This document shows, one piece after another, positions 34,275 through 43,247 of a stretch of 64,000 bases of DNA. Each line of letters starts with the position of its first letter. Position 1 is the first letter of the stretch. The notes under the pieces were generated by a model. The model saw only the letters and a list, made by a program, of their open reading frames with translations, was not told the DNA's origin and ran no database searches. Location: positions 1,674,001 to 1,738,000 of the forward strand of contig OY764147.1 in the NCBI GenBank assembly GCA_963668115.1, given 5' to 3'. The position numbers and the translations under genes are program-made. Source of the DNA: Plut-88900 sp963668115 (lineage in GTDB: Bacteria; Chloroflexota; Dehalococcoidia; Plut-88900).

Positions 34275-34772
34275 CTACTCCTCGGGGCCGGGGCGGGATA
34301 TGACTATGGCTCCTATGAGGGCTATCAGTAGAACGAGGGAGGCGACCTCGAAGGGGATGGCCCACTGCTGGAAGAGGACCTCAGCAATTCCGGTGAAGCC
34401 GGGGCGCTGGGGGTCCTGGATGGGGTCGGGCCAGTCGGACAGGAGGAAGATGACGGTGAGGGCGGCGAATATGGCGCCGGTGGCGAGAAAGGCGATGACC
34501 CGTTGGTTGTTGTCGAGCTTGAGGGTGGACTCCCGGGCGCGGGTGAGCATGAGGGCGAAGAGGAGGAGGATTGTGATTGCACCACCGTAGATGAGCACCT
34601 GGACTATGGCGAGGAACTCGGCGAGGAGGAGGACGAAGAGGCCAGCGACGGCGAGAAGGGAGAGGATGAGGAAGAGGGCGGCGTGGACTACGTTTCGGGC
34701 GGTGACGGTGCCGATGGCCCCGATCATGGTCATGGCGGCGAGGATTAAGAAAAAGACGAGTACGGTAGTCAC
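34275..34772 (-). CDS. nuoJ: NADH-quinone oxidoreductase subunit J
   Basis: A 165-residue membrane protein with five predicted helices; ARNVVHAALFLILSLLAVAG is the usual first block and YGGAITILLLFALML the pi-bulge helix that couples quinone chemistry to pumping. The start GTG at 34772 shares one base with the nuoI stop. Slightly shorter than E. coli NuoJ (184). Confidence 0.93.
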   Translation of the reverse strand: MTTVLVFFLILAAMTMIGAIGTVTARNVVHAALFLILSLLAVAGLFVLLLAEFLAIVQVLIYGGAITILLLFALMLTRARESTLKLDNNQRVIAFLATGAIFAALTVIFLLSDWPDPIQDPQRPGFTGIAEVLFQQWAIPFEVASLVLLIALIGAIVISRPGPEE

Positions 34773-35263
34773 TATTCCTCGTCGGCCTCCGGGTCGACTT
34801 CGGAGTCGGGGTAGGCGGGGCCGTGCTCTTTTTCGTAGGCGTTGCCGAGGGCGTGGAGGGTGTCGAGGTCGGCCCAGAGGCCTCGTCGGCCATATTGGCC
34901 GATCTCATGCTCCTGGGTCATGACGATGGCGTCGAAGTTGCAGACCTCCACACAGATGCCACAGATGATGCAGCGGGACATGTCGAGCATGAAGTCTTCG
35001 ACCATCTTCTTGCGCTTGCTGGTACCCGCGGCGAAGTTTTCATTGGGCTTCATGGTGACGTACATGCAGTCGGTGGGGCAGTATCGAGCGCAGACCTGGC
35101 ACCCAACACACTTGGACTCGCCAATCTCGTCGTCCCAGAGGAGGCCGGGGAAGCCCATAAAGCGGTCGGAGACGGGGAGATGCTCATCAGGATATTGAGC
35201 GGTGACGGGTCGTCTGATCATGGTCTTGATGGTGGTGGCCAGGCCTTTGAATACACCAATCAT
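34772..35263 (-). CDS. nuoI: NADH-quinone oxidoreductase subunit I
   Basis: A 163-residue ferredoxin-like subunit with two [4Fe-4S] sites: C52, C55, C58, C62 (CVGCQVCARYC) and C98, C101, C104, C108 (CIICGICVEVC), the N6a and N6b clusters that relay electrons to NuoB. The C-terminal 25 residues are strongly acidic (PDSEVDPEADEE). In the absence of NuoEFG in this operon, electrons probably enter here from ferredoxin or another donor. It overlaps nuoH by 4 bp (ATGA). Confidence 0.95.
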   Translation of the reverse strand: MIGVFKGLATTIKTMIRRPVTAQYPDEHLPVSDRFMGFPGLLWDDEIGESKCVGCQVCARYCPTDCMYVTMKPNENFAAGTSKRKKMVEDFMLDMSRCIICGICVEVCNFDAIVMTQEHEIGQYGRRGLWADLDTLHALGNAYEKEHGPAYPDSEVDPEADEE

Positions 35264-36351
35264 GTCGCGAGCTTCTCCCTACGGGCCTTGAGGGCCTCTT
35301 CGAACTTGGCTGTGCGGGCTCTCTGCCGCAGTCTGACTACGCCTCCACTAACAACCAGGAGGGCCATGGACATGAGGAACATGGTCCAGGACGGCCAGCC
35401 GTAGAAGGCGTATATGCCTGTGAGCAGGATATTGACGAAGGTGAGTGGGATGAGGAACTGCCAGCAGATGGTCATCAGCTGGTCGATCCTAAACCTCGGG
35501 AGGGTGGCGCGCAGCCAGAAGATGGCCATGATTATCGCGGAGGTCTTGATGGCGAACCAGATGACGCCTGGGAGAAGGGGGCCGCTCCAGCCTCCCAGGA
35601 AGAGGACAGTGCCAAGGGCGCCGATGGCGAAGGTGTTTGCGTACTCGGCGAGGAAGAACATGGACCAGTGCATGCCGCTGTACTCGACGTAGGGGCCGCC
35701 GACGATTTCGGACTCGGCGGTGGGGATGTCGAAGGGGGTACGGCCGAGTTCGGCGAGACCCGCTACGAGGAAGATTACAAGGCCGAGGGGCTGCAGGTAG
35801 ACGTAAGGGTAGCTGCCCTGGGCGTGGACAATCTCCCTCATGTCCAGGGTGCCGGCGAGCATGACGACGGCGAGCACTACCAGGATGATGGGGAGTTCGT
35901 AGCTGATGAGCTGGGCGGCGGCTCGGGCGCCGCCAAGGAGGGCGTACTTGTTGTTGGAGCCCCAGCTGGCCATGAGGATGCCAACGATGGCAACAACGCT
36001 TACGGCAATGATGTAGAAGATGCCATATTCGAGGTTGCGGACGACGAGGTCCTCGGTGAATGGGATGGTGATCCAGAGGATGAAGGCGGGGACGAACACG
36101 ATGAGGGGGGCGATCCAGAAGGCGGACTTGTCACGGACGGAAGGGGTTACGTCTTCCTTGAGGAGGAGCTTGAGGGCGTCGGCGATGGGCTGGAAGATGC
36201 CGTGGAAGCCGGTGCGCATGGGGCCCATGCGCATCTGGATGCGGCCCAGGGCCTTCCGTTCCATATAAGTCAGGAGAAGCACAACGAACGTAATCAGGCC
36301 AATGACGGCCAGCACCTTGAGCACGGTGAAGAGTACGTCCTGCCAACTCAA
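35260..36351 (-). CDS. nuoH: NADH-quinone oxidoreductase subunit H
   Basis: A 363-residue membrane subunit with eight helices forming the quinone tunnel with NuoB and NuoD. LGRIQMRMGPMRTGFHGIFQ and AELGRTPFDIPTAESEIVGG are the invariant quinone-cavity blocks. The start is TTG at 36351, overlapping nuoD by 4 bp. The C-terminal tail beyond the last helix is basic and somewhat longer than in E. coli (325 residues). Confidence 0.95.
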   Translation of the reverse strand: MSWQDVLFTVLKVLAVIGLITFVVLLLTYMERKALGRIQMRMGPMRTGFHGIFQPIADALKLLLKEDVTPSVRDKSAFWIAPLIVFVPAFILWITIPFTEDLVVRNLEYGIFYIIAVSVVAIVGILMASWGSNNKYALLGGARAAAQLISYELPIILVVLAVVMLAGTLDMREIVHAQGSYPYVYLQPLGLVIFLVAGLAELGRTPFDIPTAESEIVGGPYVEYSGMHWSMFFLAEYANTFAIGALGTVLFLGGWSGPLLPGVIWFAIKTSAIIMAIFWLRATLPRFRIDQLMTICWQFLIPLTFVNILLTGIYAFYGWPSWTMFLMSMALLVVSGGVVRLRQRARTAKFEEALKARREKLAT

Positions 36352-37460
36352 CGGTCGACGTCTCCCAGGACGATGTCTATGGAGCCGAGGATGACCACTG
36401 CATCGGCTACGTAGGAGCCAATGAGCATGTGCCGGAGGGCGACAAGGTTGCAGAAGGACGGGGTCCTCATCTTTATACGATGGGGCTTGTCCTTACCATC
36501 ACTGACGAGATAGACGCCCATTTCGCCTCGGGGGTTTTCCGTGCGGACGTAGACATCGCCCTTGGGGGGGCGGAGGGTGCGGGGGGTCTTGGCCATGATA
36601 GGGCCGTCAGGCATCCGGGCCACGGCCTGCTTGACTATCTTGAGGGACTCCCACATCTCTTCCATGCGGACCATGTAGCGGTCGAAGCAGTCACCAGAGG
36701 CGCCTATGGGGACGTTGAAGTCGAAGTCGGGGTACATGAGGTATGGGTCGTCTTTGCGGAGGTCATAGGTGGAACCGGAGGCACGGAGGTTGGGGCCGGT
36801 CACGCCGAAATCGATGGCGGTCTCAGCGTCGATGACACCGACGCCGAGGGTGCGTTCAAGGAATAGCTCGTTTTTGGAGAGGAGGGCTTCGCACTCGGTG
36901 ATGCCTTTTTCGAGCATGGGGAGGAGGGAGTCGAGGCGCTGGTTGAAGTCGTCGGGGAGGTCCCGGAAGACGCCGCCGACGCGGAAGTAGCCGTGCATCA
37001 TCCGGGCGCCGCTGACGGACTCGAAGAGGGACTGCATCTGCTCCCGCTCACGGAAGCCGTATAGGAAAGGAGTTACGGCACCGCAGTCGGCGCCGAAGGC
37101 GCCGTAGAAGAGGAGGTGGCTGGCGATGCGGTTTAGCTCGCACATGATGAGCCGGATGTACTGGGCGCGCTCGGGGACTTCCAGGCCCATGAGCTTCTCG
37201 ACGGCCATGACGTATGGAAGCTCGTTGTTGAAAGAGGAGACGTAGTCGAGCCTGTCGAAGAGGTCTACTATCTGTCGGTAGTCCTCGGCCTCGCAGAGTT
37301 TTTCCGAACCCCGGTGGAGATAGCCTATGTGGGGCTGAACGTCCACTATGTTTTCGCCATCGACAGTGAGCACCATGCGGAAGACGCCATGGGTGCTGGG
37401 GTGCTGGGGCCCCATGTTGAGCATCATGTCGACGGTGTCTAGGGATTGGTCGATGGTCAC
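36348..37460 (-). CDS. nuoD: NADH-quinone oxidoreductase subunit D
   Basis: A 370-residue 49-kDa-type subunit related to NiFe-hydrogenase large subunits. NMGPQHPSTHGVFR near the N-terminus supplies the quinone-binding His loop, and PHIGYLHRGSEKL is conserved. It is separate from NuoC, unlike the E. coli fusion. The GTG start at 37460 overlaps the nuoC stop by 4 bp. The C-terminus SIDIVLGDVDR is the standard family end. Confidence 0.96.
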   Translation of the reverse strand: MTIDQSLDTVDMMLNMGPQHPSTHGVFRMVLTVDGENIVDVQPHIGYLHRGSEKLCEAEDYRQIVDLFDRLDYVSSFNNELPYVMAVEKLMGLEVPERAQYIRLIMCELNRIASHLLFYGAFGADCGAVTPFLYGFREREQMQSLFESVSGARMMHGYFRVGGVFRDLPDDFNQRLDSLLPMLEKGITECEALLSKNELFLERTLGVGVIDAETAIDFGVTGPNLRASGSTYDLRKDDPYLMYPDFDFNVPIGASGDCFDRYMVRMEEMWESLKIVKQAVARMPDGPIMAKTPRTLRPPKGDVYVRTENPRGEMGVYLVSDGKDKPHRIKMRTPSFCNLVALRHMLIGSYVADAVVILGSIDIVLGDVDR

Positions 37461-37975
37461 TGGGGCACCTTGATGTCGTCGGGAATCTGGATTTCTGCGA
37501 AGGGGTATTCCTTGCGGCCCGGGTAGCCTTCAAAGCCTTCCCAAAGGAGGAGGGGTCGGGGGTCGGGGTGGCCGGTATAGACCACGCCAAAAAGCTCAGC
37601 GTTCTCGCGTTCGAACCACTCGGCGGCGCGCCATACGGGGGTCACGGACTGGAAGACGGGGTTGTCCCTGGGGGCATCGGCCTTGAAGACTGCACTGTGT
37701 TTGAGGCTGGTCGAGTAGAGATGGTATACGGTCTGGAAGGCTTCGTCGTATTCCACGAGGGACTGACAGCCGAGGAGGTCGAAGCGGAGCCTGGGGTCTT
37801 CCTTGGCGATGCGGCATATGCGCTCGGAATCGTTTGGGGCAATGGTCATCTCGACCTGGTTGAGGTTGAGGACGGGCTCCGATTCGGGGAAGGCTGCCTT
37901 CAAAAGCTCCAGGGTTGCCAGCGCCCTGGGGTCGGGGGGCGGGGGTGGGGGGCCCTTTTTGCCTTTCGGGGGCAT
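37457..37975 (-). CDS. nuoC: NADH-quinone oxidoreductase subunit C
   Basis: A 172-residue peripheral subunit. RFDLLGCQSLVEYDE, SVTPVWRAAEWFERENAELF and LLLWEGFEGYPGRKEYP are the family blocks that pack on NuoD and NuoI. An N-terminal KGKKGPPPPPPDPRA stretch is an unusual proline-rich extension. The ATG at 37975 lies 2 bp after nuoB. Confidence 0.94.
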   Translation of the reverse strand: MPPKGKKGPPPPPPDPRALATLELLKAAFPESEPVLNLNQVEMTIAPNDSERICRIAKEDPRLRFDLLGCQSLVEYDEAFQTVYHLYSTSLKHSAVFKADAPRDNPVFQSVTPVWRAAEWFERENAELFGVVYTGHPDPRPLLLWEGFEGYPGRKEYPFAEIQIPDDIKVPQ

Positions 37976-37977
37976 GA

Positions 37978-38496
37978 CTAAGTCCCGGCCTCCCCGCGCT
38001 CACGCATGATCTTTTCCTGGAGCTTGAGGATACCGTCCATAAGGGCCTCGGGGCGGGGGGGGCAGCCGGGTACGTAGACGTCCACGGGGATAATCTTGTC
38101 GACGCCCATGACGACGGAATAGGACTTCTGGTAGGGGCCTCCTGCGCTGGCGCAGCTACCCATGGCTATGACCCATTTCGGGGAGGGCATCTGCTCGTAG
38201 AGGAGCTTGATGGGATCTTCCATCTTCTTCACGACGGTGCCGGCGACGATCATGAGGTCGGACTGTCGGGGGGAGGGCCACGGCACTATGCCGAAGCGGT
38301 CCAGGTCATGGTGGGACATGAAGGTGCTTATCATCTCGATGGCGCAGCAGGCGAGGCCGAACTGCAGGGGCCAGAGGGAGGACTTGCGGGCCATGGCGAA
38401 TATCTGGTCGGCCCTGGCGGTAATCACGCCGGGAGCGGCAGACTTGAAGAGGCTCTTGCCGGGCCAGTTGCGTCGGGCGCCGGGAGTTATTTCCAA
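37978..38496 (-). CDS. nuoB: NADH-quinone oxidoreductase subunit B
   Basis: A 172-residue subunit holding the terminal N2 [4Fe-4S] cluster: C50 and C51 in FGLACCAIEM, C115 in GSCASAGG, C145 in VPGCPPRPEAL. It donates electrons to quinone at the NuoB-D-H junction. The TTG start at 38496 lies 10 bp inside the nuoA coding end and follows AAGGGG. Confidence 0.95.
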   Translation of the reverse strand: MEITPGARRNWPGKSLFKSAAPGVITARADQIFAMARKSSLWPLQFGLACCAIEMISTFMSHHDLDRFGIVPWPSPRQSDLMIVAGTVVKKMEDPIKLLYEQMPSPKWVIAMGSCASAGGPYQKSYSVVMGVDKIIPVDVYVPGCPPRPEALMDGILKLQEKIMRERGEAGT

Positions 38497-38855
38497 CGTA
38501 GCATCCCCTTGCGCCAGCTATAGAGAAGCCCGAAGAGCAGGATGGCGATGAATAGCATCATCTCGTAGAAGATGATGGGGCCGTTTGTCTTGAAGATGAC
38601 CGCCCAGGGGAAGAGGAACGCGGCCTCTACGTCAAAGATTAGGAAGAGGATGGCGAAGATGTAGTAGCGGATGTGGATCTGAGACCAGAAGCGGCCAACG
38701 GGGGGAATACCGCATTCGTAGGGGGTGTCCTTGGCCTCGGATTTACTCTTGGGGGAGAGGAGCATGGAGGCGAGGAAACCGAATAGCACCATCAGAGTCC
38801 CTGCTATAACAGCTATGAGGACTGCGGTATATTCGAGGGAGTATTGTTCCGGCAC
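38487..38855 (-). CDS. nuoA: NADH-quinone oxidoreductase subunit A
   Basis: A 122-residue membrane protein with three helices. KSKSEAKDTPYECGIPPVGR is the conserved loop between helices 1 and 2, and FLIFDVEAAFLFPWAV the acidic helix 2. First gene of the eleven-gene operon; it starts with GTG at 38855, about 120 bp downstream of the promoter at 38978-39007. Confidence 0.95.
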   Translation of the reverse strand: MPEQYSLEYTAVLIAVIAGTLMVLFGFLASMLLSPKSKSEAKDTPYECGIPPVGRFWSQIHIRYYIFAILFLIFDVEAAFLFPWAVIFKTNGPIIFYEMMLFIAILLFGLLYSWRKGMLRWK

Positions 38856-38977
38856 GTGCCTTAGTTCAGTATCCGGGGCCCGGGTGCGGGCGTTAAGTCC
38901 TCGCGTTCAGAGCCGTTTCCAGAGGTGTTAGTACAGGGCAGTAAACCTGTCCATACGAGAGGCGGAATCGGTATTGA

Positions 38978-39007
38978 AATATACCAATCAGTCGGGTTGA
39001 ACGTCAA
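38978..39007 (-). promoter_or_regulatory. Candidate promoter of the nuo operon
   Basis: Minus strand: TTGACG (39007-39002), 18-bp spacer, TATATT (38983-38978) with an upstream TGG that makes an extended -10. It lies between the small membrane protein gene and nuoA and points at nuoA. Confidence 0.6.
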
Positions 39008-39048
39008 GGAAAGGGCAAGTGCAGCAAGACTTTGCGTTTGAGGAAAGG

Positions 39049-39267
39049 TCAGCCTATCAGGGCTTTGATGAACAGGCCGATGCCGTAGCAGCCGATGAAT
39101 ACGGGAACCATGCCGATGCTGGGTCGGATGCTTCTCTCGGTCTTTTCAAAGTAGAGTCGGGCGATGGCGGCAAGGACCAGGATGGTGATGATTATGGCGA
39201 CGAGGGTGGTAACACCGAGGGCGATTCCGACTGCGAGGCCGGCAAGGGCCCAGATGACGAGTTCCAA
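39049..39267 (-). CDS. Small membrane protein, hypothetical
   Basis: The last 72 or 73 codons of a longer open frame form two to three hydrophobic helices (LVIWALAGLAVGIALGV, LVAIIITILVLAAIARLYF, GMVPVFIGCYGIGLFI). The upstream part of the frame to 39384 overlaps the tmk end and looks non-coding, so I place the start at TTG 39267, though no clear ribosome binding site supports it. It lies downstream of tmk on the same strand and may be cotranscribed. No family recognised. Confidence 0.45.
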   Translation of the reverse strand: MELVIWALAGLAVGIALGVTTLVAIIITILVLAAIARLYFEKTERSIRPSIGMVPVFIGCYGIGLFIKALIG

Positions 39268-39352
39268 GTTGGGGTGGAGGAAACCGAGAGGGGATGGGGT
39301 TCGGGATTGGGAATGGTGGGAAGGCTTTTGGGGCCTTCGGTTCTTGGTCAAA

Positions 39353-40069
39353 TCAGCTTTCCATCCTCCACAGTGCTTTAGCATCCAGGTTAGATATTTC
39401 CATTTTCACCCTCTCCAATATTATGTCCTCAATGGCATCCATCGACTGGCGTGCGTCAACAATAAACCAGCGACCGGGTTCTCTCTTGGCAAGCCTGAGA
39501 TATCCTTCCCGCACTTTTTTATGGAAAGACATGCCTTTATTCTCGAATTTGCTCTGACCTTCCTCGTATATCCGCGGTAAAACAATTTGAGATTCCTTGC
39601 TATCACCGAGAGCAAGTTGAACTGCTCTGCGCCTAAGCGCTTCCTCAGGACCTATGTCAAGCAACACCGTCAGATCCGGCATTACGCCTCTAGTTGCCGT
39701 CGCGTTGATCGCCTGAATCTGATCCAATGTTGGTCGGCCCTTGCTGCCTTCATATCCATACCCTTGATAAGCCGTGGTGGAATCGACATAGCGGTCCACA
39801 ATGACTATTGCCCCTTGCTGAAGTTCCGGCTCAATCTGGCTGCTGAGCAATTGGGCTCGAGCGGCTGAGAAAAGAAAAAGTTCCGCAGTTGGCGTTAGAG
39901 ACGTGTCACCTTTGATGAATGGCCTTAGAAAATCGCCCAAGGGAGTTCCACCCGGTTCGTTCAGGAGTAAGCACCTGTAATGCATACCCTTGAGTCGAGC
40001 ATAGAGTCTTTGGGACTGCGAGCTTTTTCCGGTGGCTTCGCCGCCTTCGAAGGAGATGAATAGTCCCAT
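39353..40069 (-). CDS. tmk: Thymidylate kinase
   Basis: A 238-residue dTMP kinase that phosphorylates dTMP to dTDP. The P-loop is GGEATGKSS (residues 9-17), LNEPGGTPLGDFLR is the DR(E/P)-type nucleotide loop region, and IVDRYVDSTTAYQG is the conserved DRY block. GYGYEGSKGRPTLDQIQAIN is the lid region. About 30 residues longer than the usual 205-210 at the C-terminus. Lies 18 bp after the R3H ATPase gene, in the same operon. Confidence 0.93.
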   Translation of the reverse strand: MGLFISFEGGEATGKSSQSQRLYARLKGMHYRCLLLNEPGGTPLGDFLRPFIKGDTSLTPTAELFLFSAARAQLLSSQIEPELQQGAIVIVDRYVDSTTAYQGYGYEGSKGRPTLDQIQAINATATRGVMPDLTVLLDIGPEEALRRRAVQLALGDSKESQIVLPRIYEEGQSKFENKGMSFHKKVREGYLRLAKREPGRWFIVDARQSMDAIEDIILERVKMEISNLDAKALWRMES

Positions 40070-40087
40070 GGTGCGCGATATTTCCGG

Positions 40088-41647
40088 CTAGTAGGGGGTC
40101 GGGTTCCTTCGGGACGGCACACTGCCGGGCCGGGAGATGTTGACGTGACGCCACGGGTCAGTGCCGACGCTGTAGGATGAGAGGTTGGAGCGCTCGGCGG
40201 TCTGATGTTGAAGTCGACGGATAAAGCTACTCTGGGGGCTGAGGGCCACGGATTCTTCTCCGGTTTCGATCATACGGACGGCGTCTTCGGCCTCCCTGAT
40301 AGCTGCGTTAATGCCGTCGCCCCGTTTCTCAAGTCCGAAGACCGACATAAGGTATTGCTCAATCTGAGTAACGCTGCTGCGGCGCAAGACGAAGATGGGC
40401 ACGCCCTCGGCCTCAGCGGCACGGAGGGCCTGGGGCCTCTTGCGGTAGTAGGTCTTGGTGGTTATCACTACATCGGCGTCACGGAAGCCGTCTACCAGGC
40501 TTACCGGCAACTTGAGTTTCTTTATGACGCTTTCCAGGCGACCGCGATTGACGCCAAAGGAGTATATGCGGGAGATCCCTGCCAGCGTCCTCGGTTTTCG
40601 CTCGGGGGACGGAGATGGAATGGGGGCGTCGGTGCGGACTGCGGCTTTCTTGCCGATGGTCCCATCTTCTTCGAGCCATCGCTCTTCGGGAGCGGCGGGG
40701 CGTTGCCGGAGGGTGGAGTCAACGGTGGCGGCGACTTCCGGGTGGACTGCGACTTTATCCCAGCTCTGGATCTCGACGACGATATCAAATGTCGGGGGCG
40801 CCTTGCGCTCAAGTATGGATTTCTGAGTGCCCCTGCGGCGGGCTTCGTCATCACCCAGGGTCACGGACTGAATGCCGCCGATGAGGTCGGAGAGGGTCGG
40901 GTTCAAGATAAGGTTATCGAGGTTGTTACCGTGGGCGGTGGCGACGAGTTGGACTCCCCGTTCTCCTATGGTCCGGGCGGCTGTGGCCTCAAGCTCGGTG
41001 CCGATTTCGTCGATGATGATGACCTGGGGCATGTGGTTTTCAACGGCCTCGATCATGACTGCGTGCTGGAGGGTTGGGGTGGGGACCTGGAGGCGTCGGG
41101 CGCGGCCGATGGCGGGGTGGGGGATATCGCCGTCGCCTGCGATCTCGTTGGATGTATCAACGATGACGACGCGCTTACGCATGTCGTCGGCGAGGACTCG
41201 GGCGACCTCGCGGAGCATGGTGGTCTTGCCAACCCCCGGCCTCCCCAGAAGAAGGATACTCTTACCTGACCTTACAAGGTCCTCGATAATGGCGATGGTG
41301 CCGTATACGGCCCTGCCGACCCGGCAGGTAAGGCCCACTATTTTGCCCTTACGGTTCCTGAGAGCGGAGATGCGGTGCAGGGTCCTTTCGATGCCGGCGC
41401 GGTTGTCGTCTCCGAAACTGCCGATACGTTGAGCGACGTAATCAAGGTCTGTTTCCGAAACCTCGGAATGGCTCAAGTAAACCTCACCGCTGGGGAAACG
41501 AGCTTCGGGTTTGCGGCCGAGATCCATAACCACCTCCAGGAGTTCCTTTGCGTCCACTCTCGAATGGAGGGGATCCTGGAGATGGGAGGGAAGGGCTTCG
41601 AGCAGAGCTCCCAAGTCATCGGTAATTTGCTTGTCTGTCACAGTCAT
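40088..41647 (-). CDS. AAA ATPase with R3H domain (Ycf45-like)
   Basis: A 519-residue protein. Residues about 30-300 form an ATPase related to SpoIIIAA and plastid Ycf45, with Walker A LLGRPGVGKTT (133-143) and Walker B VIIIDEIG (209-216). A middle domain (about 365-425) contains SLVDGFRDADVVITTKTYYR. Residues about 455-505 are an R3H single-stranded nucleic acid-binding domain (LSPQSSFIRRLQHQTAE, SYSVGTDPWRHVNI). Such proteins occur in cyanobacteria and Chloroflexota next to tmk; the role is thought to involve RNA or DNA but is not established. Lies 14 bp after the GNAT gene. Confidence 0.85.
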   Translation of the reverse strand: MTVTDKQITDDLGALLEALPSHLQDPLHSRVDAKELLEVVMDLGRKPEARFPSGEVYLSHSEVSETDLDYVAQRIGSFGDDNRAGIERTLHRISALRNRKGKIVGLTCRVGRAVYGTIAIIEDLVRSGKSILLLGRPGVGKTTMLREVARVLADDMRKRVVIVDTSNEIAGDGDIPHPAIGRARRLQVPTPTLQHAVMIEAVENHMPQVIIIDEIGTELEATAARTIGERGVQLVATAHGNNLDNLILNPTLSDLIGGIQSVTLGDDEARRRGTQKSILERKAPPTFDIVVEIQSWDKVAVHPEVAATVDSTLRQRPAAPEERWLEEDGTIGKKAAVRTDAPIPSPSPERKPRTLAGISRIYSFGVNRGRLESVIKKLKLPVSLVDGFRDADVVITTKTYYRKRPQALRAAEAEGVPIFVLRRSSVTQIEQYLMSVFGLEKRGDGINAAIREAEDAVRMIETGEESVALSPQSSFIRRLQHQTAERSNLSSYSVGTDPWRHVNISRPGSVPSRRNPTPY

Positions 41648-41661
41648 ACCTTAAATGGCAA

Positions 41662-42597
41662 TTAATCCGCGCCGACGGGCACAAGTGACGGTCTTTTAAT
41701 ACTAGCCGTAACCTTTCGCACTGCCCTAGAGTACTGCTCAACCAAAGTATAGCCGCGAGCCTCCATAGCAACCATCAACGAGTTTGCAAATTCCGAGGCG
41801 AGGCATAGCAAGGTGTCCAAGTGGGAAAGGCGGCTTTCGACCATGGGCAGCACATCGTCGAAGGAGACCGGGGACCCGGGCCTTATCATGATATTGAAAT
41901 AGCCAAGCCGTCCCTGCTCCCGGGTGCCGACCCAGCCAACGATCTGACCGCTGTGGAGGACGAGGAACTGACGGGTGTTCCGGCCCTGCCAATTGCGATC
42001 TCGGGTCTGTCGCCAGTGTTCCAAGGTGTGACCTTCAGCATCCCGGACGTGGAAAGGGTACACGGCGTTGTAAATCTGGTAGACGCTGAAATCGTTGTCG
42101 CGGGTCATAGGCTGCAATTCAAGGTCCGGGGCAGCGGAGTCGGGAGGGATGGGACTTCGAATAGAGCGAGTGTATAGGTATTCATCAAGGTAGAAGGAGA
42201 AACCTGCTGCCTTGACCTCGTCCCTGCAGGGGCTGGCACCAAGAATCCTTAGAAAAAGACGGTCTACGCCTTTGCGGCCAGCGCTGAGTATGAGCCCATT
42301 GAGCAGGTCCATGACAGAGCTTCGAGACTCCGGGGCTACGGCGAGGGAATTGACCTCCCATACGGTCGAACTACCCAAGTCCTGTGCCAGGGCGAGTCCA
42401 CAAATCTTCAACCCCCTCGTCTGTACACAGGTGTATCTACGAGGCGCAAAGCCCAAGATGGGTTTCGGGGACATTACTTCCAGCATGCAAAGCCGGGCAG
42501 GGCCGAGCTTTCTATGTGGTTTCGCCAAGTTCGGAAGCTGACCCATCCTAGAGAAGGTCAACCTGACAAAGTCGAACGGGTTGAGAGTCCTTATCAT
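41662..42597 (-). CDS. GNAT-like acetyltransferase
   Basis: A 311-residue protein from ATG 42597 (an upstream in-frame start at 42615 is possible). Residues about 55-150 show a GNAT pattern (KICGLALAQDLGSSTVWEVN, LAVAPESRSSVMDLLNGLIL, AAGFSFYLDEYLY). A second GNAT-like half follows with FLVLHSGQIVGWVGTREQ and a C-terminal VAMEARGYTLVEQYSRAVRK, so this may be a tandem fold with one half catalytic. The substrate is unknown. It is placed between pdxT and the R3H ATPase in an apparent operon. Confidence 0.65.
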   Translation of the reverse strand: MIRTLNPFDFVRLTFSRMGQLPNLAKPHRKLGPARLCMLEVMSPKPILGFAPRRYTCVQTRGLKICGLALAQDLGSSTVWEVNSLAVAPESRSSVMDLLNGLILSAGRKGVDRLFLRILGASPCRDEVKAAGFSFYLDEYLYTRSIRSPIPPDSAAPDLELQPMTRDNDFSVYQIYNAVYPFHVRDAEGHTLEHWRQTRDRNWQGRNTRQFLVLHSGQIVGWVGTREQGRLGYFNIMIRPGSPVSFDDVLPMVESRLSHLDTLLCLASEFANSLMVAMEARGYTLVEQYSRAVRKVTASIKRPSLVPVGAD

Positions 42598-42647
42598 CTT
42601 CCTCAACAGCAGCAACGTTCAACATTCACTCGTCCCCAAGACACCCT

Positions 42648-43223
42648 TCAGCTGCGACCCATATGAATGAACAGGTTATGGAAGCGGGTGTCGTTAGTGA
42701 GTTCCGGATGGAAGGAGGTGACCAGCACGTTTTCCTGGCGAGCAGCGACAGGGGTGCCATCCCTGAGACGTGATATGAGTTCCACGCTGGGTCCCATCCT
42801 CTCAATCCATGGGGCCCTGATGAAGACAGCGTGGAAGGGAGGGTCTCCGAGGATGGGGACTGGCAAGTCGGCCTCGAAGCTGTCTATTTGAGAGCCGAAT
42901 GCGTTTCTCCTGACATCCAGGTCTATGAGATCCATCGGCACAAGGACATCTCCTATGACGTTGCGTGAGGAGACGATCATTCCGGCACAGGTGCCCCAAA
43001 GGGGCCTGCCCGACTGCACAAACCGTTTAATTGGGTCCACCAAGCCGTATATTTCCATTAGCTTGGTGATGGTGGTGCTTTCGCCGCCCGGGATGACCAA
43101 GCCATCGACGTCGTCAAGTTGGTCGGGCAGCCGGATCTCGGGGGCCTGCACGCCCAAGTCCCTGAGAATCTTGCAGTGCTCGGCGAAGTCTCCCTGGATA
43201 GCCAGGACTCCTACCTTCTCCAT
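42648..43223 (-). CDS. pdxT: Pyridoxal 5'-phosphate synthase glutaminase subunit
   Basis: A 191-residue class I glutaminase. VIPGGESTTI, the nucleophile Cys in WGTCAGMIV and the His-Glu pair in SFHPELT are all present. It releases ammonia from glutamine and channels it to PdxS for vitamin B6 synthesis. The start ATG at 43223 lies 24 bp after the pdxS stop. Confidence 0.97.
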   Translation of the reverse strand: MEKVGVLAIQGDFAEHCKILRDLGVQAPEIRLPDQLDDVDGLVIPGGESTTITKLMEIYGLVDPIKRFVQSGRPLWGTCAGMIVSSRNVIGDVLVPMDLIDLDVRRNAFGSQIDSFEADLPVPILGDPPFHAVFIRAPWIERMGPSVELISRLRDGTPVAARQENVLVTSFHPELTNDTRFHNLFIHMGRS

Positions 43224-43247
43224 AAGAGAAGGGACACCTCAGCGAAA

